Shown here: in pieces, positions 35,802 through 47,261 of the stretch
Numbering within the stretch: position 1 is the first letter of the stretch
How the letters are laid out: each line of letters opens with the position of its first letter
Assembly (NCBI RefSeq): GCF_963169125.1
Contig: NC_084802.1
Span: 23,963,107-24,027,106 of the forward strand
Direction of reading: 5' to 3'
From: Humulus lupulus
Lineage: Eukaryota; Streptophyta; Magnoliopsida; Rosales; Cannabaceae
Length of the DNA stretch: 64,000 bases
The notes under the pieces: generated by a model
The model's input: only the letters and a program-made list of their open reading frames with translations
Told to the model about the DNA's origin: nothing
Database searches by the model: none
Translations under genes and position numbers: made by a program

Positions 35802-36058
35802 ACCCTGGGGCTCATTGCCATATCCTCTGTATAACCAACCTTGGAGCTGGCCCAGCGTACTTGGCACTTAATTTTCCACGACCATTGGGTCGGACAAGCG
35901 TATGATGCGCTCCTGATTAGGCCTAACCATAACGACCAGCGCTCATCTTGCTATTGCCACCCTTGAATTATAAGTCAATGATTTTCGACCATCGCTCAGC
36001 GCTATTGCCATCCTTGACTCATAAGTCAAGCATTTCTCAATCAGATAATGCGAACAAG

Positions 36059-38316
36059 TGTAATGCTCTGGTTACCCCATAACAGTTACGGTGAATCGAA
36101 AATTGGACTCGCTACCCGAGTCCTTTGGTTAAAAATGTGCATCTAAGTGTTATTAACAGGCTAAGGTGGAAAAACAATAAAAAGGAAATGATACATTTTA
36201 TTAAATACATAAAACTAATCATGGGCCCATAAAAACTTTTACAAGTTATTTACAACTCAAACTAGTCATTACTGGTTCAAATTTACAAACCCGCCGACCT
36301 AAGCGGCAAAAATAGGGTAAACCCCCTAGTTCCTCTGAGAACTCCTTGGCCGTGGTGGTCAAGCGACCGCATATGTACACATCACCACCTAAGATCTCCA
36401 CTCAAGGCTGGGTGAGCTTTTCTTTCCCTTTACCTGCAACACATAGCACCCATTAGCCAAGGCCCAGCAAGAAAACACAATATAGCATGATATAATATCA
36501 ACAATGATCATAATAATCATTCAGGACTATCAATCCAAAACAGGTAAGTGACAGTCGCAAAAGTCACTAAGTTGGGTATAGCTCCCTTTAGCCTTGTGAC
36601 GATAGGGTCACCGAGGCTTAATAGATAAGTGAACCTTTCACTATCTTAAACAGGATAGGTGCATGATGACTAGTCACCAACATAACCTTCCTCATGACTC
36701 TAGAGTCATAACTATGGAACTCTGTTCCCTAGCCGTGTGACAAGTAGTCACCTAGGCCTTAGGCCCTGGCTCTGACTAACTAGTCTTAGACTAGCCAAGC
36801 GGTTATAAGTTTCATTGACCTTAGGGTTGGTCCAACATTAATGCCTTAGAGTCATTCAACGCTGATATCGATTAGATCTAATCTTCATTCGACCCTGCGT
36901 TCAGGACGCTTATGCCGGTTCTGACTCTTAGGTCAGTGTCCCTAACTAGTCAGTGCCATATACAGGTAAACAACATTCGCTCTCATTTAATATGCAATCC
37001 ATGTCCACATTTATCAACCAACATGCCTCAACAAAAATCATGCATGTCACATACACATGGTGCAGTTTTCTTACCTCAGATTCGAGCAAGAATGAATAAA
37101 AGAACGACCCTTGAGAACGATCTGAATTTTAGTCCTTTAGTGGTCACCTATTCATAACCAACTATGGGACACCATCAATAAAATGATTAACAAAAGTTCC
37201 CAAACCAAGATTTAGCCTCCGGGACATCAATCCCCACTAATCCGGGTAGTAGGAACAATCCCGAGGCCTAAAACCAAGTTCCCGGGGCCAAAACACTCAA
37301 ACGGGCTCAAACTTGTCCAAGGGCTGTGGCCCTAACACCTTGGGCCGTGGCCCCCAGCCACTCCAGGAGCAAGGGCCGCGGCGCCTAGCAAAGGAAAAAT
37401 CGCTCCACCTGCTTCTTCGAGCTAGGGTCGCGACCCCCAACCCAGAGCCATTCCCAAACACGTTCTCCTTCCTCCCAAACCCCCCAAAAACATGCCTAAA
37501 CACTTCCAAATCATCAAATCAAAGTTCTCAAGCTTCCCAATGATCCAAAACCATCAAATCCCAAGGCTCAAACAAACCAAAAACTCAACGATTCACAAAA
37601 GCCAATTCTAAGCTTAGAAACTCTAAAAACTCAAAACTTAGATTACCTTTGATTGGGTTGTTTCTCGTCAAATCCTTCGGTCAAGAAGCTTCTAATCTTT
37701 CCTAGGATCGCTATGCCTCGATCCTCGCTTGATATCGACTCCTAGAACTCGAGATTTCTTCGAAAACGCTTCGAACAATAAAATGAACTAACGGGAAAGA
37801 ACGAGAGGTTTTCTAACGTACGTTCTATCTGACAAGCTACTTCAAGCTGAAGTAACCTCAAATAAAACCTAGTTCTTGGGGTCCCAAAAACACCCCTAGG
37901 GACATTATAGTCAAAACTCCCAGAATTTCCTCCTGACCTCAATAATTCCCAATTTATCATCAAATAACATTCTCATAACTCAATATCCCAATAAAAGACC
38001 CCCGTTATGACAGAATCGCTAATCCATAATATCAGACCATCTCATGCCGAATAGCTTGAATATATCTCCATAATAATGGAATCTCATTCACAAAACACAA
38101 TATGCACCCAAATATACAAATATGCCCTCAACGGGCCAAATTACCAAAACACCCTAATAATCAAATGTGGACCCACATGCATGCATATAACACCATATTA
38201 TAATATAATTCACATAAACATGCATATTATCAGGTAATGGCATAATTTAACAATTATGGTCCTCCCGGCCTACTAATTCAGCCATTAAACCGCATTAGGA
38301 AATCTGGGGCATTACA
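36059..38316 (-). mobile_element. Solo LTR H of the chromovirus-like gypsy family
   Basis: 2,258 bp, TGTAATGCTC to GGGCATTACA, flanked by a perfect 5-bp target-site duplication ACAAG (36054-36058 and 38317-38321). No internal region remains. It is related to the F LTR and the 24782-27415 LTR but distinct in its palindromes: TGACTAGTCA (36667-36676), ATGACTCTAGAGTCAT (36694-36709), GATTAGATCTAATC (about 36868) and a GC island at 37321-37436. Confidence 0.92.
37321..37436. repeat. Palindrome island of solo LTR H
   Basis: GGGCTGTGGCCC (37321-37332), GGGCCGTGGCCC (37342-37353), GGGCCGCGGCGC (37373-37384) and a perfect GGGTCGCGACCC (37425-37436). The imperfect copies look like a GGGCCGCGGCCC word with C/T changes at CpG. 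Confidence 0.85.
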
Positions 38317-38742
38317 ACAAGCATTTATTATATAACAAATATCCAGATATAGAGCATTCAACATGCTTAATCAACAATCACAGGCATAATCATAATCATG
38401 CACATTTATAGGGGCTCAAGCCCTAATCAAGTTTATAATCAATATTTCGGCCAAGCCCTAATCATGTACATCACATAATGGGTGAAATTTTCTTACCTCA
38501 AGTTCGAGTGTAACGTAAAATAAGAATGACCCTCGAGCACGATCCTGATTATAAGCCCCTAGTGGTAACCTAGTCATAACTAAATATAGAATCTCGTCAA
38601 TAACGAGTGAATAAAGGCTTCCAGACCGAGTCCTAGCTTTTGAGACCTCAAATTCTACTAAACCGAATAGTAGGATTGATCCCAAGCATTTAGGTTAGAG
38701 TTCCCATCTCTCAAACCTAACTTGGCTTAAATTAACTATGCG

Positions 38743-38926
38743 GGCCGCGACTTGCCCCTGAGGGTCGCAGTGTGCCTCCAATCTGAGGCCTCCCCCTGCC
38801 TCTGCCCAGGGACATGCGCCACGACTTGACCCTAAGGGTCGCTGCGCGCCTACTCCAAACAGAGCCCCTGCGCCCTGGGTTCACACGGTTCACGACACCC
38901 CAAGAACAGGGTCGCGTCGCGACCCT
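38743..38926. repeat. Palindrome island of the F LTR
   Basis: AGGGTCGCG-T-CGCGACCCT at 38908-38926 has 9-bp perfect arms. Two earlier units (38743-38776 and 38815-38850) share CGACTTG and AGGGTCGC; the second contains GACCCT-A-AGGGTC. The flanks match those of the islands at 26350-26510 and 37321-37436. Confidence 0.8.
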
Positions 38927-39105
38927 ATGAACCCAGAATTTCCCCTATTTTCCTCAACCAATACTCACCAAAAATCCTTTCCAAACAATAAAAAAATCAC
39001 ACTTCAATCCCAGAACAACATTAACACTAAACCAACAACAAAACCCAAGCTCAAACTCACTCAAAACCCCACTAAAAAACTCAATTCAATACCTTGAACC
39101 TCAAG

Positions 39106-40533
39106 CTCAATGGACAATTTATTCTTTAATAAAGTACTCAGTAAATATATGTATGTAATTATCAAGAGTTCAATCTCATATTTATAGTGCAGTAATCATG
39201 AGATTAATAAATATGATTATTTAATCAAAGAGCTTTGATTAATAATGTAATATTTATTGGAGCTTGATATTATAGGTCCCCAGGGTGGCTCTATCAACAC
39301 CATATTAATGTAAGAGTTGATACAAGGGTATAACTGTAATATGGGAATTTGAGAATAATTTTATTCTCTAGGTCAAATATACAATTATATGATAATTGAA
39401 GTTGAATAATTAATTTGGAATTAATTATTAATTTTTGAAAATATATATATTAATTTAAATATATAAATTTTTTGAATTTCATAAATATAAATTAATTAAT
39501 TAATTTTTTTAATTAATTATTTTATTTGAATGGGAGAAAATAAAATTTGTAAGTAAAAAATAGTTTTTGATTTATTTAATTTTAAAAATATGATGATAAT
39601 GATGATCATCAATTTGAATTTTGAATTTTGAATTTAAAATTTAAATCTTGAAATATGGTTGTCATCTTTTCCTTAAAAAAATAAATACCTTATTTTGTGG
39701 GAGATTGGTTTTTAATTAAATAAAAGAAAAATACAATATCCCTGAAAATGGATATAGCAGTACACGCATGACACAATCCAAGGACTGTGTCATGCATGTA
39801 CCAACTGCACTGATATTGTATCAATGTTGTTTTTATTTATTTATTTATTTAATTAATAATTTGAAAATAGTTTTTTCAAATTTAGTAAGTTAGATATTTA
39901 CCTAAATCAAATTCTATCATCATTATGATATTATTATTATTAGGAATAATAAGATAATATAAATCTTTATATATATGATATAGAAGAAGAGAAAAAGACA
40001 AAAAAAAATACACAACAACACAATACTGAGACAATTCAGAATAGTTCTCAGAGTTTTTATTTGACAATACTCTTCCTTCTTCTTCTTCATCTTTATTCTT
40101 AGCCATTCTCAAACCATAATCCAAGTTCTCATGTGTTGAGAAATACTTGTGATTCCTAAAATTGCAAACTCATGTTCTCTATATGCCCACACACATCTTG
40201 AGGTGTAGAGAACACTCCGGAAGATCGTGGGTTGAGTGCTAAAAGTTTTGGATAGTAAGATCGATAAATATACGAAAAGACTCAAGGATACTTGATAGGC
40301 TTCAAGAGGTAATTGCTCATGTTCTTGAATATTCATACGTTTATGTGTTTATATATTGTATATTTATATATATGCTGCATGATTAATAATATAGTATGTT
40401 AATGTTTCTGGATTGTTTTCTTGGTCATATAAATTGTTTATATGAGTGATGAATTTTTTTTATTGTTGTTGTTCCTTATTACATTGGGCCCACCACGCCA
40501 ATTTTGTTGCGTGCTCTAAATGTTTTTCTAACA
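39106..40533 (+). mobile_element. 5' LTR of copia element C4 (left end uncertain)
   Basis: It ends TTTTTCTAACA directly before a primer-binding site. It shares LTR blocks with C5 and, more distantly, with C1 and C3 (TATTGGAGCTTGAT...TATAGG). It contains a long hairpin at 39731-39820. The minus-strand ORFs at 39882-40336 have no recognised domain. The start is not marked by a clear TG; the element probably begins at or was truncated near 39106. Confidence 0.75.
39731..39820. repeat. Long hairpin in the C4 LTR
   Basis: The inner arms 39761-39779 (TACACGCATGACACAATCC) and 39782-39800 pair at 17 of 19 positions around a 2-base loop; both mismatches are transitions. The outer arms ATACAATATC (39731-39740) and GATATTGTAT (39811-39820) are perfectly complementary. 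Confidence 0.85.
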
Positions 40534-40535
40534 AT

Positions 40536-40550
40536 TGGTATCAGAGCAGG
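40536..40550 (+). promoter_or_regulatory. Primer-binding site of copia C4
   Basis: TGGTATCAGAGCAGG, complementary to the 3' end of initiator Met tRNA, two bases after the LTR end TCTAACA. Confidence 0.93.
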
Positions 40551-42504
40551 TAATTAATCTATACATATTATTAATTGCTGTGTGGGGTTATATGCATTTT
40601 TATATTATATGCAATATATGTTTGAATGGATGTATGTTTATTTTCATGGTGATAAATTCTTAAGGGTTGTTTATTATGATGCTTATGGGTTTAGAAATTG
40701 TTCTTAAAACTTCTAGATGAAATATGTAAGTCATTTTGGGGCATATGATTTTTGTAATTTTTTGTTTAGAAATTATGTTGAAGCCAGAGCCCCAAGTTGC
40801 TGCCCAGCCAGCGTGCGCTAGCCAGTCGCATGCCCAATTGTGTTGCTTAGCCAGTCGCGCCCCTGTGCGCCTAGCCACTGCGCCCTTGCGTGCCCAGGCA
40901 CCGCGCCCCTGCCGCAAGCCTCCTACACCTAGCCGAGCCCCACCGCCAGACCACTGCACTATTGGTACACACCTAGTGTGTTGTTACCATAATTATTATT
41001 TAATTAAAAAGACAGAAATAAAATTAAAATGGTTTTAATTTGGAAATTTCTTTAATTGAAATAATGTTGATTATTTTCCTTAATTAAAAATATTTTAATT
41101 GTTATCTTCCATAATTAAAATTGTTTTAATTAAAATATCCAAAATTAAAATTATCTTGAATTTTAATTTATAAAAATTAAATTGTTTAATTTTATTTTTG
41201 AATTAAATTACCCAAATTCAAATTGGGCCTTAGAAACTTTTGGGTGTTAAAATCCAAAATTTAATTGTTTTAAAAGTTTGTTTAAAATAATTAAAAAGTT
41301 GTATAATTCAAAATGGATATGGAAAAAGGGTGACATTGGCTCAACAAGACTACATCTCAAGGTTGAAGATCGAAGTGCTCTCTATCAGGCCTTAGTTAGT
41401 CTAGGTTACATTTTCATGTATATTTTTGCAAGTGTTGTAATTTTTCTAGAAATAGTCAAAAGTTACCATACTCGCTTTTATTTACTTATTATAAATGTTT
41501 GAATGTGATTAAAGTGTTTAATATTTTGTCATGCATTATAACATGCCATTCATATACCCACACAGTATGCAACTAGCATGCATTACATTCGTGTAGAAAC
41601 ATGCTATTAGGAACGTCCTATAATTTTTTGTTATATGTCTATATTTGATAATTCATATAATAATAAATTTAGTCTTAATTAGTTAAGATAGTAAATCAAA
41701 ATTAAAGTTGTTTAATTTATTATTTTAATGAAAAATGTTTTATTAAAATAAAATTGATATTCTATTAGTTCAAGCAAAATTAGAATTAGAATTAAAGGCA
41801 CAATTTTGTTTTATTTTGCTTAATTAGATTAGTAATTATTAGAATATCATTTGGTAAAAATAATTAAATTTATTTTTACAACTAAATTAAAAAATATTGA
41901 TTTTGTGAAAAAAAAAACATTTTTTTCAAAAATAGTGAGTGGGAGAGGGGGTTATGACAATAAGTCTCATGATCTCCATTATTGGTTGAACCCCGAGAGG
42001 CATAGGAAGGGCCTCGTGTCGCCTCCATTTGCAATCTCCCTAAAGAAAGACTTCCGAATATGTTTACTTTATCTCAAGGTTGACTTCTCTTATGAGAATA
42101 TAATTAGTGATGTATTTCAAGTTTTACTGACCTAAATGCACACTCTTGAGTTAAGTCATTGATTGGAAATAATGGGTTACACTCCAAAGGTGTATCTAGG
42201 CTTTCGAGCACGACTAGTGCATCTTGACTAAACTAGCGGTAGTTCATAAGTCAAAAGAAAAAAAATGTGTTTTTAAGTTTTCACTAATGAAATTGAGATT
42301 TGTCTCAAAATTAATTTGGAGTTAGTCTGACCTACCCTAAGGCGGTCCATTAACTTTTCAAATTAATTTATCGTGGATTAGTATACATTTTTTATGTGTT
42401 TTTTATATGTTGCATTCATGCATCATATTTACTTTTCCAAATCAAATATGATATTTATTATATGTTTTAATTCATTATATTTTATATATTTATTTTTAGC
42501 AACA
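40551..42504 (+). other. Leader of copia C4 with a GC-rich island
   Basis: About 1.95 kb of AT-rich non-coding sequence between primer-binding site and gag. A GC-rich island at about 40780-40965 is made of degenerate 24-27 bp repeats (TAGCCAGTCGCGCCCC, TAGCCACTGCGCCC). ORFs on both strands over the island have skewed composition and no domain. The leader of copia C3 has a smaller GC-rich patch at a comparable distance from its LTR (60667-60712). Confidence 0.65.
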
Positions 42505-43061
42505 ATGGTTAATTCTCTTAATTCTGATCATGTACTTGAAAATTTGGGAAATCAAACCTACCTCATTGACAAACTCTTGGAAAAGATTCTATTTGATCTT
42601 AACCACATGAGAAGATGGTACAATGGGATTCATATTGTCTTCGGAACACAAAACTTGTATGGAGCGTTCTATGATCTACCACCAGAGGAACCAAGTTTTT
42701 CATCTAGCTTTGATGAACATGAAAAATATGGTGAATGGATGAGAACGAATCACCAGTCACATCAATGCATGTTGTCGCCCATGCATGGCGACGTTAAAGA
42801 AAGATATATGGTTATTGAAACTGTATACGAGATGTGAGCCATGATAAAGGATGATGCGATAGCACATGCTCAATTTTTGAAATACGAGGTAAATTCGATT
42901 TACTCAAAAACTCTTCTTTAATATTTTTGAATGCTTGATTCAAAATTATGCCACTAATAATATTTTTCATATGTTCTTGTTTTCAGGGATGCAGAAATCT
43001 TTTGAGAAAAAGAGTAGTTGCATTGAAACCAAAACAAATAGGAAATGATGAAGACAATTGA
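42505..43061 (+). pseudogene. Copia gag remnant of C4, with an intron-like gap
   Basis: From the ATG at 42505 the protein has a copia gag (UBN2-like) pattern late in the ORF: EHEKYGEWMRTNHQSHQC then ETVYEM, comparable to the YERW...N...C and METAYEIM parts of related gags. A TGA at 42836 replaces a likely Trp. At 42889 a GTAAAT donor and at 42985-42986 a TTTTCAG acceptor bound 98 bp whose removal keeps the frame and adds 24 codons (GCRNLLRKRVVALKP...) before TGA 43059-43061. Whether this is a real intron or chance is open. No protease, integrase or reverse transcriptase follows. Confidence 0.6.
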
Positions 43062-43680
43062 ATAAAGAAAAGATTAGTTTAGAAATTTATTTTGTTTTGT
43101 TTAAAATAATATAAATTTTTGTCCTTTTGAAATAGTTGATTTTCATTATGAAAGAAATTAATCAGTTCTTTTTCTTTAAAAAGTAGTTCTAGACTTCTTT
43201 CCAGAAACTATGTTTTTAGATTCCTTTATTTGATGAATGAACAAGTTTAGTATTTTTTTTTAATAATAAATTCAGTTGTTATTTTTGAAATATACTTGTT
43301 CCACTTATTTCATCAATGAGTATAAATGATAATTATGAATTATTGTGCAAATCATAGATTTAATAAGACATCTTATTCCAACCACAATTAAGTGAAACAT
43401 ATATGTGAATTCTTTTTTAGATTGGCTTGTAATTAATTAGACACATAAAAAAAATAAAAGATAGTATTTATTGCAACCATTCAATGATTCTCTCCTTGTT
43501 TATATAGTCTATTAATTCAAGTTAACCAAAAGACATTTCTCTTATAAAGGCTAAAAAATCACAGAATTATAATCCGAATTATCAGGTGATGGGATCAAAC
43601 TGTTAAGACAAATTAGTTTGTCTTTTTCCTACACAGAAATTGGTAAGCCAGACATAGCAGAAGATATTAAAGCAAGATTT
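43062..43680. other. Unassigned AT-rich stretch
   Basis: Non-coding sequence between the two copia remnants. No repeat ends, genes or RNA genes recognised. Confidence 0.5.
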
Positions 43681-44700
43681 TTTTTATTCTTCATCATCAT
43701 TGTTCTCTAAATCTTGATCATTCCATGTTGCAACTAATCTCTTTTTCTTCTTCAAGGTGGGCACATTCAACTTGAATATGTTCAAAACCATTGCATTCCC
43801 TGCACTAAATTCCCTTTTTGTTAGTTTCAAATGATTTAGAGAAATTTATTGGAATTTTCTTGCTACCAATTTTCTTAATGTATTTTTTAAAATTTCTTGA
43901 TAACAAAGCCATTTCATCATTGTTTTCCTCATCTGAGTCTTCGTTAGAAGATTTCAAAGCTATTGTCTTCTCATTTACAACAGTAGGTTTGTCTTTCTAA
44001 CGCATTTGTTGATTGAGTTCAAATTTGAAGTGACCCCATCAATTCCTCTACTTTCAAGGTGTCCAAAATTTTCACATCTTCAATGGCTATGATCTTGGCT
44101 TGGAACTTGTCTGTGGAAAGACTCTAACAATTTTAATAGATAATTTGAGCATCAATTAATTTTTTACCAAGAGCAAAAAATTCATTAGCAATATCATAAA
44201 GTTTTTCATAGAATTCTAATAATGTTTCAGAGTCTATCATCCTATAATCTTCAAATCTAGTTGTCAGCATAACAAGTCTAGATCTTTTTACCTCAGCAGT
44301 ACCTTCAAATTGGATTCGAAGAATATCCCAAGATTTCTTAGCTGTTTCACAAGAAGAGATCAGTTTGATATGACCTCTCCAACATCATTAAAATGGCATG
44401 GAGTGCTTTATTATTGTAGCTCGACAATTCGTCATCTTCAGTTGTCCAAGTTAGTTCAAGTTTTATTGTGATCACACCAATTTTCTCATCAGTTTCAACT
44501 GGTGTTGTCCATCCTGATAACATTGACCTCCAAGCATTCTCATCAATTGTTTTGATAAAGACTCTCATCCTGACCTTCCAGTAAGGATAATTTATGTCAT
44601 TCAACAATGGGGCACGTGATATCGATCCTCCTTTTGCAAGAAAAGACATAATAAAAACACACGAAAAATAGGTAATCACAAGATCTCACTAAGAGTTTAG
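43681..44700 (-). pseudogene. Copia gag remnant, element C6
   Basis: Minus-strand gag of a Tnt1/SIRE-like type: LLNDINYPYWKVRMRVFIK (44610-44550), DENAWRSMLSGW, DELSSYNNKALHAI. After frame changes come pieces of the ETAK, RLVMLTTRFEDYRM and DIANEFFALGKK region (44340-44170) and a damaged zinc-knuckle region (HIQVECAHLKKKKR then ATWNDQD, about 43780-43700). Stops and frameshifts are frequent. Only gag remains; the rest of pol is missing below 43681. Confidence 0.85.
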
Positions 44701-44703
44701 TGA

Positions 44704-44718
44704 CCTGCTCTTATACCA
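44704..44718 (-). promoter_or_regulatory. Primer-binding site of copia C6
   Basis: The minus strand reads TGGTATAAGAGCAGG, one change from the usual TGGTATCAGAGC, directly downstream of the LTR end. Confidence 0.85.
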
Positions 44719-44720
44719 AT

Positions 44721-45525
44721 TGAAAATACTATAAGCGGATGGGTTAAACACACAATCTGATTAATCTAAACTAAGTGATGATAGTTCAAACATAAACAGG
44801 AAATCACAAGAAAATCAACACAGAAGATGTTTACATTGTTCGATTACCCTAGTCCATGGAGCCACGTTCAGAGAAGAAACTTATTAGTAATAAACACAAA
44901 TACAAAAGCAATGACTTATGCAAAATTAGACTCCCTCTATATTGTTGTCGCACTCTTTTGTATTCCAATACCAATCTTGTTTCTACAATAATCAGCTCTT
45001 TACTCGAACTCCCTTCGATGATGACTAATTACTTTCTTCCTCATGAATAAAGACTTGTTTGGCTCTTCTTCCGAAGACCTTGATGCTTTCTTCCTTCCTT
45101 CCGAATAAAGAGTTTTAACAGCTCTCCTCCCGAAGACCGTATAAGCAATCACAATGGAAATAATACCTTGAATCCTAAAGACTAAAGTGTATCAATAAAT
45201 AGTGCAACATACACTCAAATACAAGACTAAATATTTCCACTCTTAATCTCACAAAAATACTAACTTCACTCTTTAATAAGAATAATACAAAATGGCATGT
45301 AAAAGAGTGAGTAATCTTGGCTGCAAAGGCATCTGTTTATAGCAAGCAAAAATCCTTCTTTCACAGCTCACAAAATCAGGAAAGATAATATCCATAGAAA
45401 GGAAGTTTGTCGGATCTATCGGTTTCCCAATCTGCTCAGCCAGTTAGGCAATTCGACATCTCAGCATGTACCTGGACAGACTTAAGAAAAGGAAACAAGC
45501 CACCAACCTTTGTTGTGAAAATCAC
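44721..45525 (-). mobile_element. 5' LTR of copia C6 (outer boundary approximate)
   Basis: It starts (plus reading) TGAAAATACT next to the primer-binding site and extends to about 45525 (GTGAAAATCACA). A minus-strand TATA (GCTATAAACAG) lies near 45335-45345. A motif CTTCCGAAGACC occurs three times with variation around 45065-45140. The ORF 44856-45050 shows no domain. Confidence 0.68.
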
Positions 45526-45999
45526 AAAGAATTTTATCATAATCAATTATGAAAAATAATCTAAATAATATATAGAATTGATTCATGAAAGGTGGTATAA
45601 ATGAACATAATAGAAATCATACTAATTAAGGAAATAATCAAAGATATGTTATTACCGTAAAAATCTTTAATTAATTAGCAATTTGACTTTGTGTGATTTA
45701 AATAAAATTGATTGACCTAAACTAAGTTTTCCAACTTTAGAATTTTACACATAAATTATAACATTATTGATATACATGTGTATTGATATATATTGGCTAC
45801 TTTCTAAATATAAATATACACATATAGCTTAAAGAGAATGTGATTACAGAAATGACTTATTCAAATGTATAGGTGTACTCCTTGACTATATCTTTCAATT
45901 CCAGCCAAAAAAAAAAACACAAATGCAAATCAAAAGAAAATTCTTTAAAAAAGAGAAACACACAAATAGAGTATTCCCAACAATTCACTCAGATGTTAA

Positions 46000-46218
46000 A
46001 AGGTGGTTTGGGTGAAGCAAAGGGCAAGCCAAAAAATTACTGCCAAAAAAGGTTTGCTGGCTAGAGAATTAGTGGAAACTGATTGTGTAAATGCTGTTGC
46101 TTTGCTTCACCATAAAACTAGTTTTTGTAATGACTTGGAGAGTCTTGTTTGGGGTATTAAAAACCTCATGCCCAATTCTGGTTTTGGTGGGTTTTGTTTT
46201 GAGTTTAGAGTGAAGTAA
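46000..46218 (+). pseudogene. Possible non-LTR RNase H (RVT_3-like) remnant
   Basis: The 71-codon reading frame contains ARELVETDCVNAVALLHHK and DLESLVWGIKNLM, which resembles the ETDS...V..L and I..L spacing of plant RNase H-like domains found in LINE remnants and related host proteins. There is no catalytic context on either side and the frame is short. The call is tentative. Confidence 0.3.
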
Positions 46219-47261
46219 AACTCTTTAAATTTATTAATATTAATCATACTTTAATTTGGTACACCTCAAAATATCTCACATGGTGGATGACAAACACTTC
46301 AAACTATTTCAGTTCATTTGTTGTTATTTTCATTACATGTATAGTAAAATAAGAAGCTTAAGGAAAAAATGTTAGACAATATTAATATTATATAGATAAT
46401 AATAGTTGTAGCTATTATTTTCATGGAAAAAAAAAACAGATTTAGACACCGAATTATATATATATATATATATATCTCTATATCGTTTGCTCACATCACA
46501 TGAATATCAATTCAAAGAAGTGATGTGCCGGATATAATTGCCTAATTTATTACCGCAATATTAGTTTTAATATAATCTACAAAACAAATGAAAAAATAGG
46601 CCGTCGGTGCTCAAACCATTTTCTTTATTTTAATTAATGAAAAAGAAATTAAATCATGGTAAATAAAATGAAAAATAGGACAAAAATGCAAGACATGCAC
46701 GATCTTACACGTTTTGAAGCCCAGATAATGATTTGTGAGGATGTGATTGATAGCCAATGTCCAAAAGTCTTGGGATTATTAATCAATATTTATTATTGTC
46801 TATTTTAATGAAGTATAAAGTTGATAAATTAGTATTTAATAAGAAATAATGAATTGTTATAATAAATATTTATTTTTGTAAGGTCATATTCAAAGTTACT
46901 TGAGGCCCACTATGATGCATTCAAAAGAACAACATGTGGGGTGGTCCAAAAAAAATTCCCTTCTTATTTATTTTGCAGTTTTTTCAATTTACTTTTTATG
47001 AAATGTGCAATGTATACATATATATATATATATGTAGATGTTGTATTTATTTATTTTTTATATATATAAATTTTGTGGTGAGAAATTATGGAAATTAAAT
47101 TGCCATGGAATAGGGAGGGGAGTCTCACACATGGATAGCACATGGTGTTTGTAAAAAGTAGTCTCCTAAGTGTAAGGGAAAACTTTTTAGAAGGATTTTG
47201 ACAGATATACCCTACACAAAGACAAAGTCCAAAGACATTAGACATGGTTCATTCATTGGTT

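Larger units (their letters stand above)
35105..39105 (-). mobile_element. 5' LTR of gypsy element F, interrupted by solo LTR H
   Basis: LTR sequence at 35105-36058 continues at 38322-39105. The join restores the order seen in the 24782-27415 LTR, where the sequence after the AATATCCA...CATTCAACA block runs on to the GC-rich island. The interruption is solo LTR H. The outer end is cut near 39105 by copia C4. Its palindrome island is at 38743-38926. Confidence 0.83.

Noticed and set aside
40660..41038. Overlapping ORFs of 99 and 100 codons on opposite strands
   Set aside because: Both arise from the GC-rich repeat island in the copia C4 leader; the amino-acid composition is skewed and no domain is visible.
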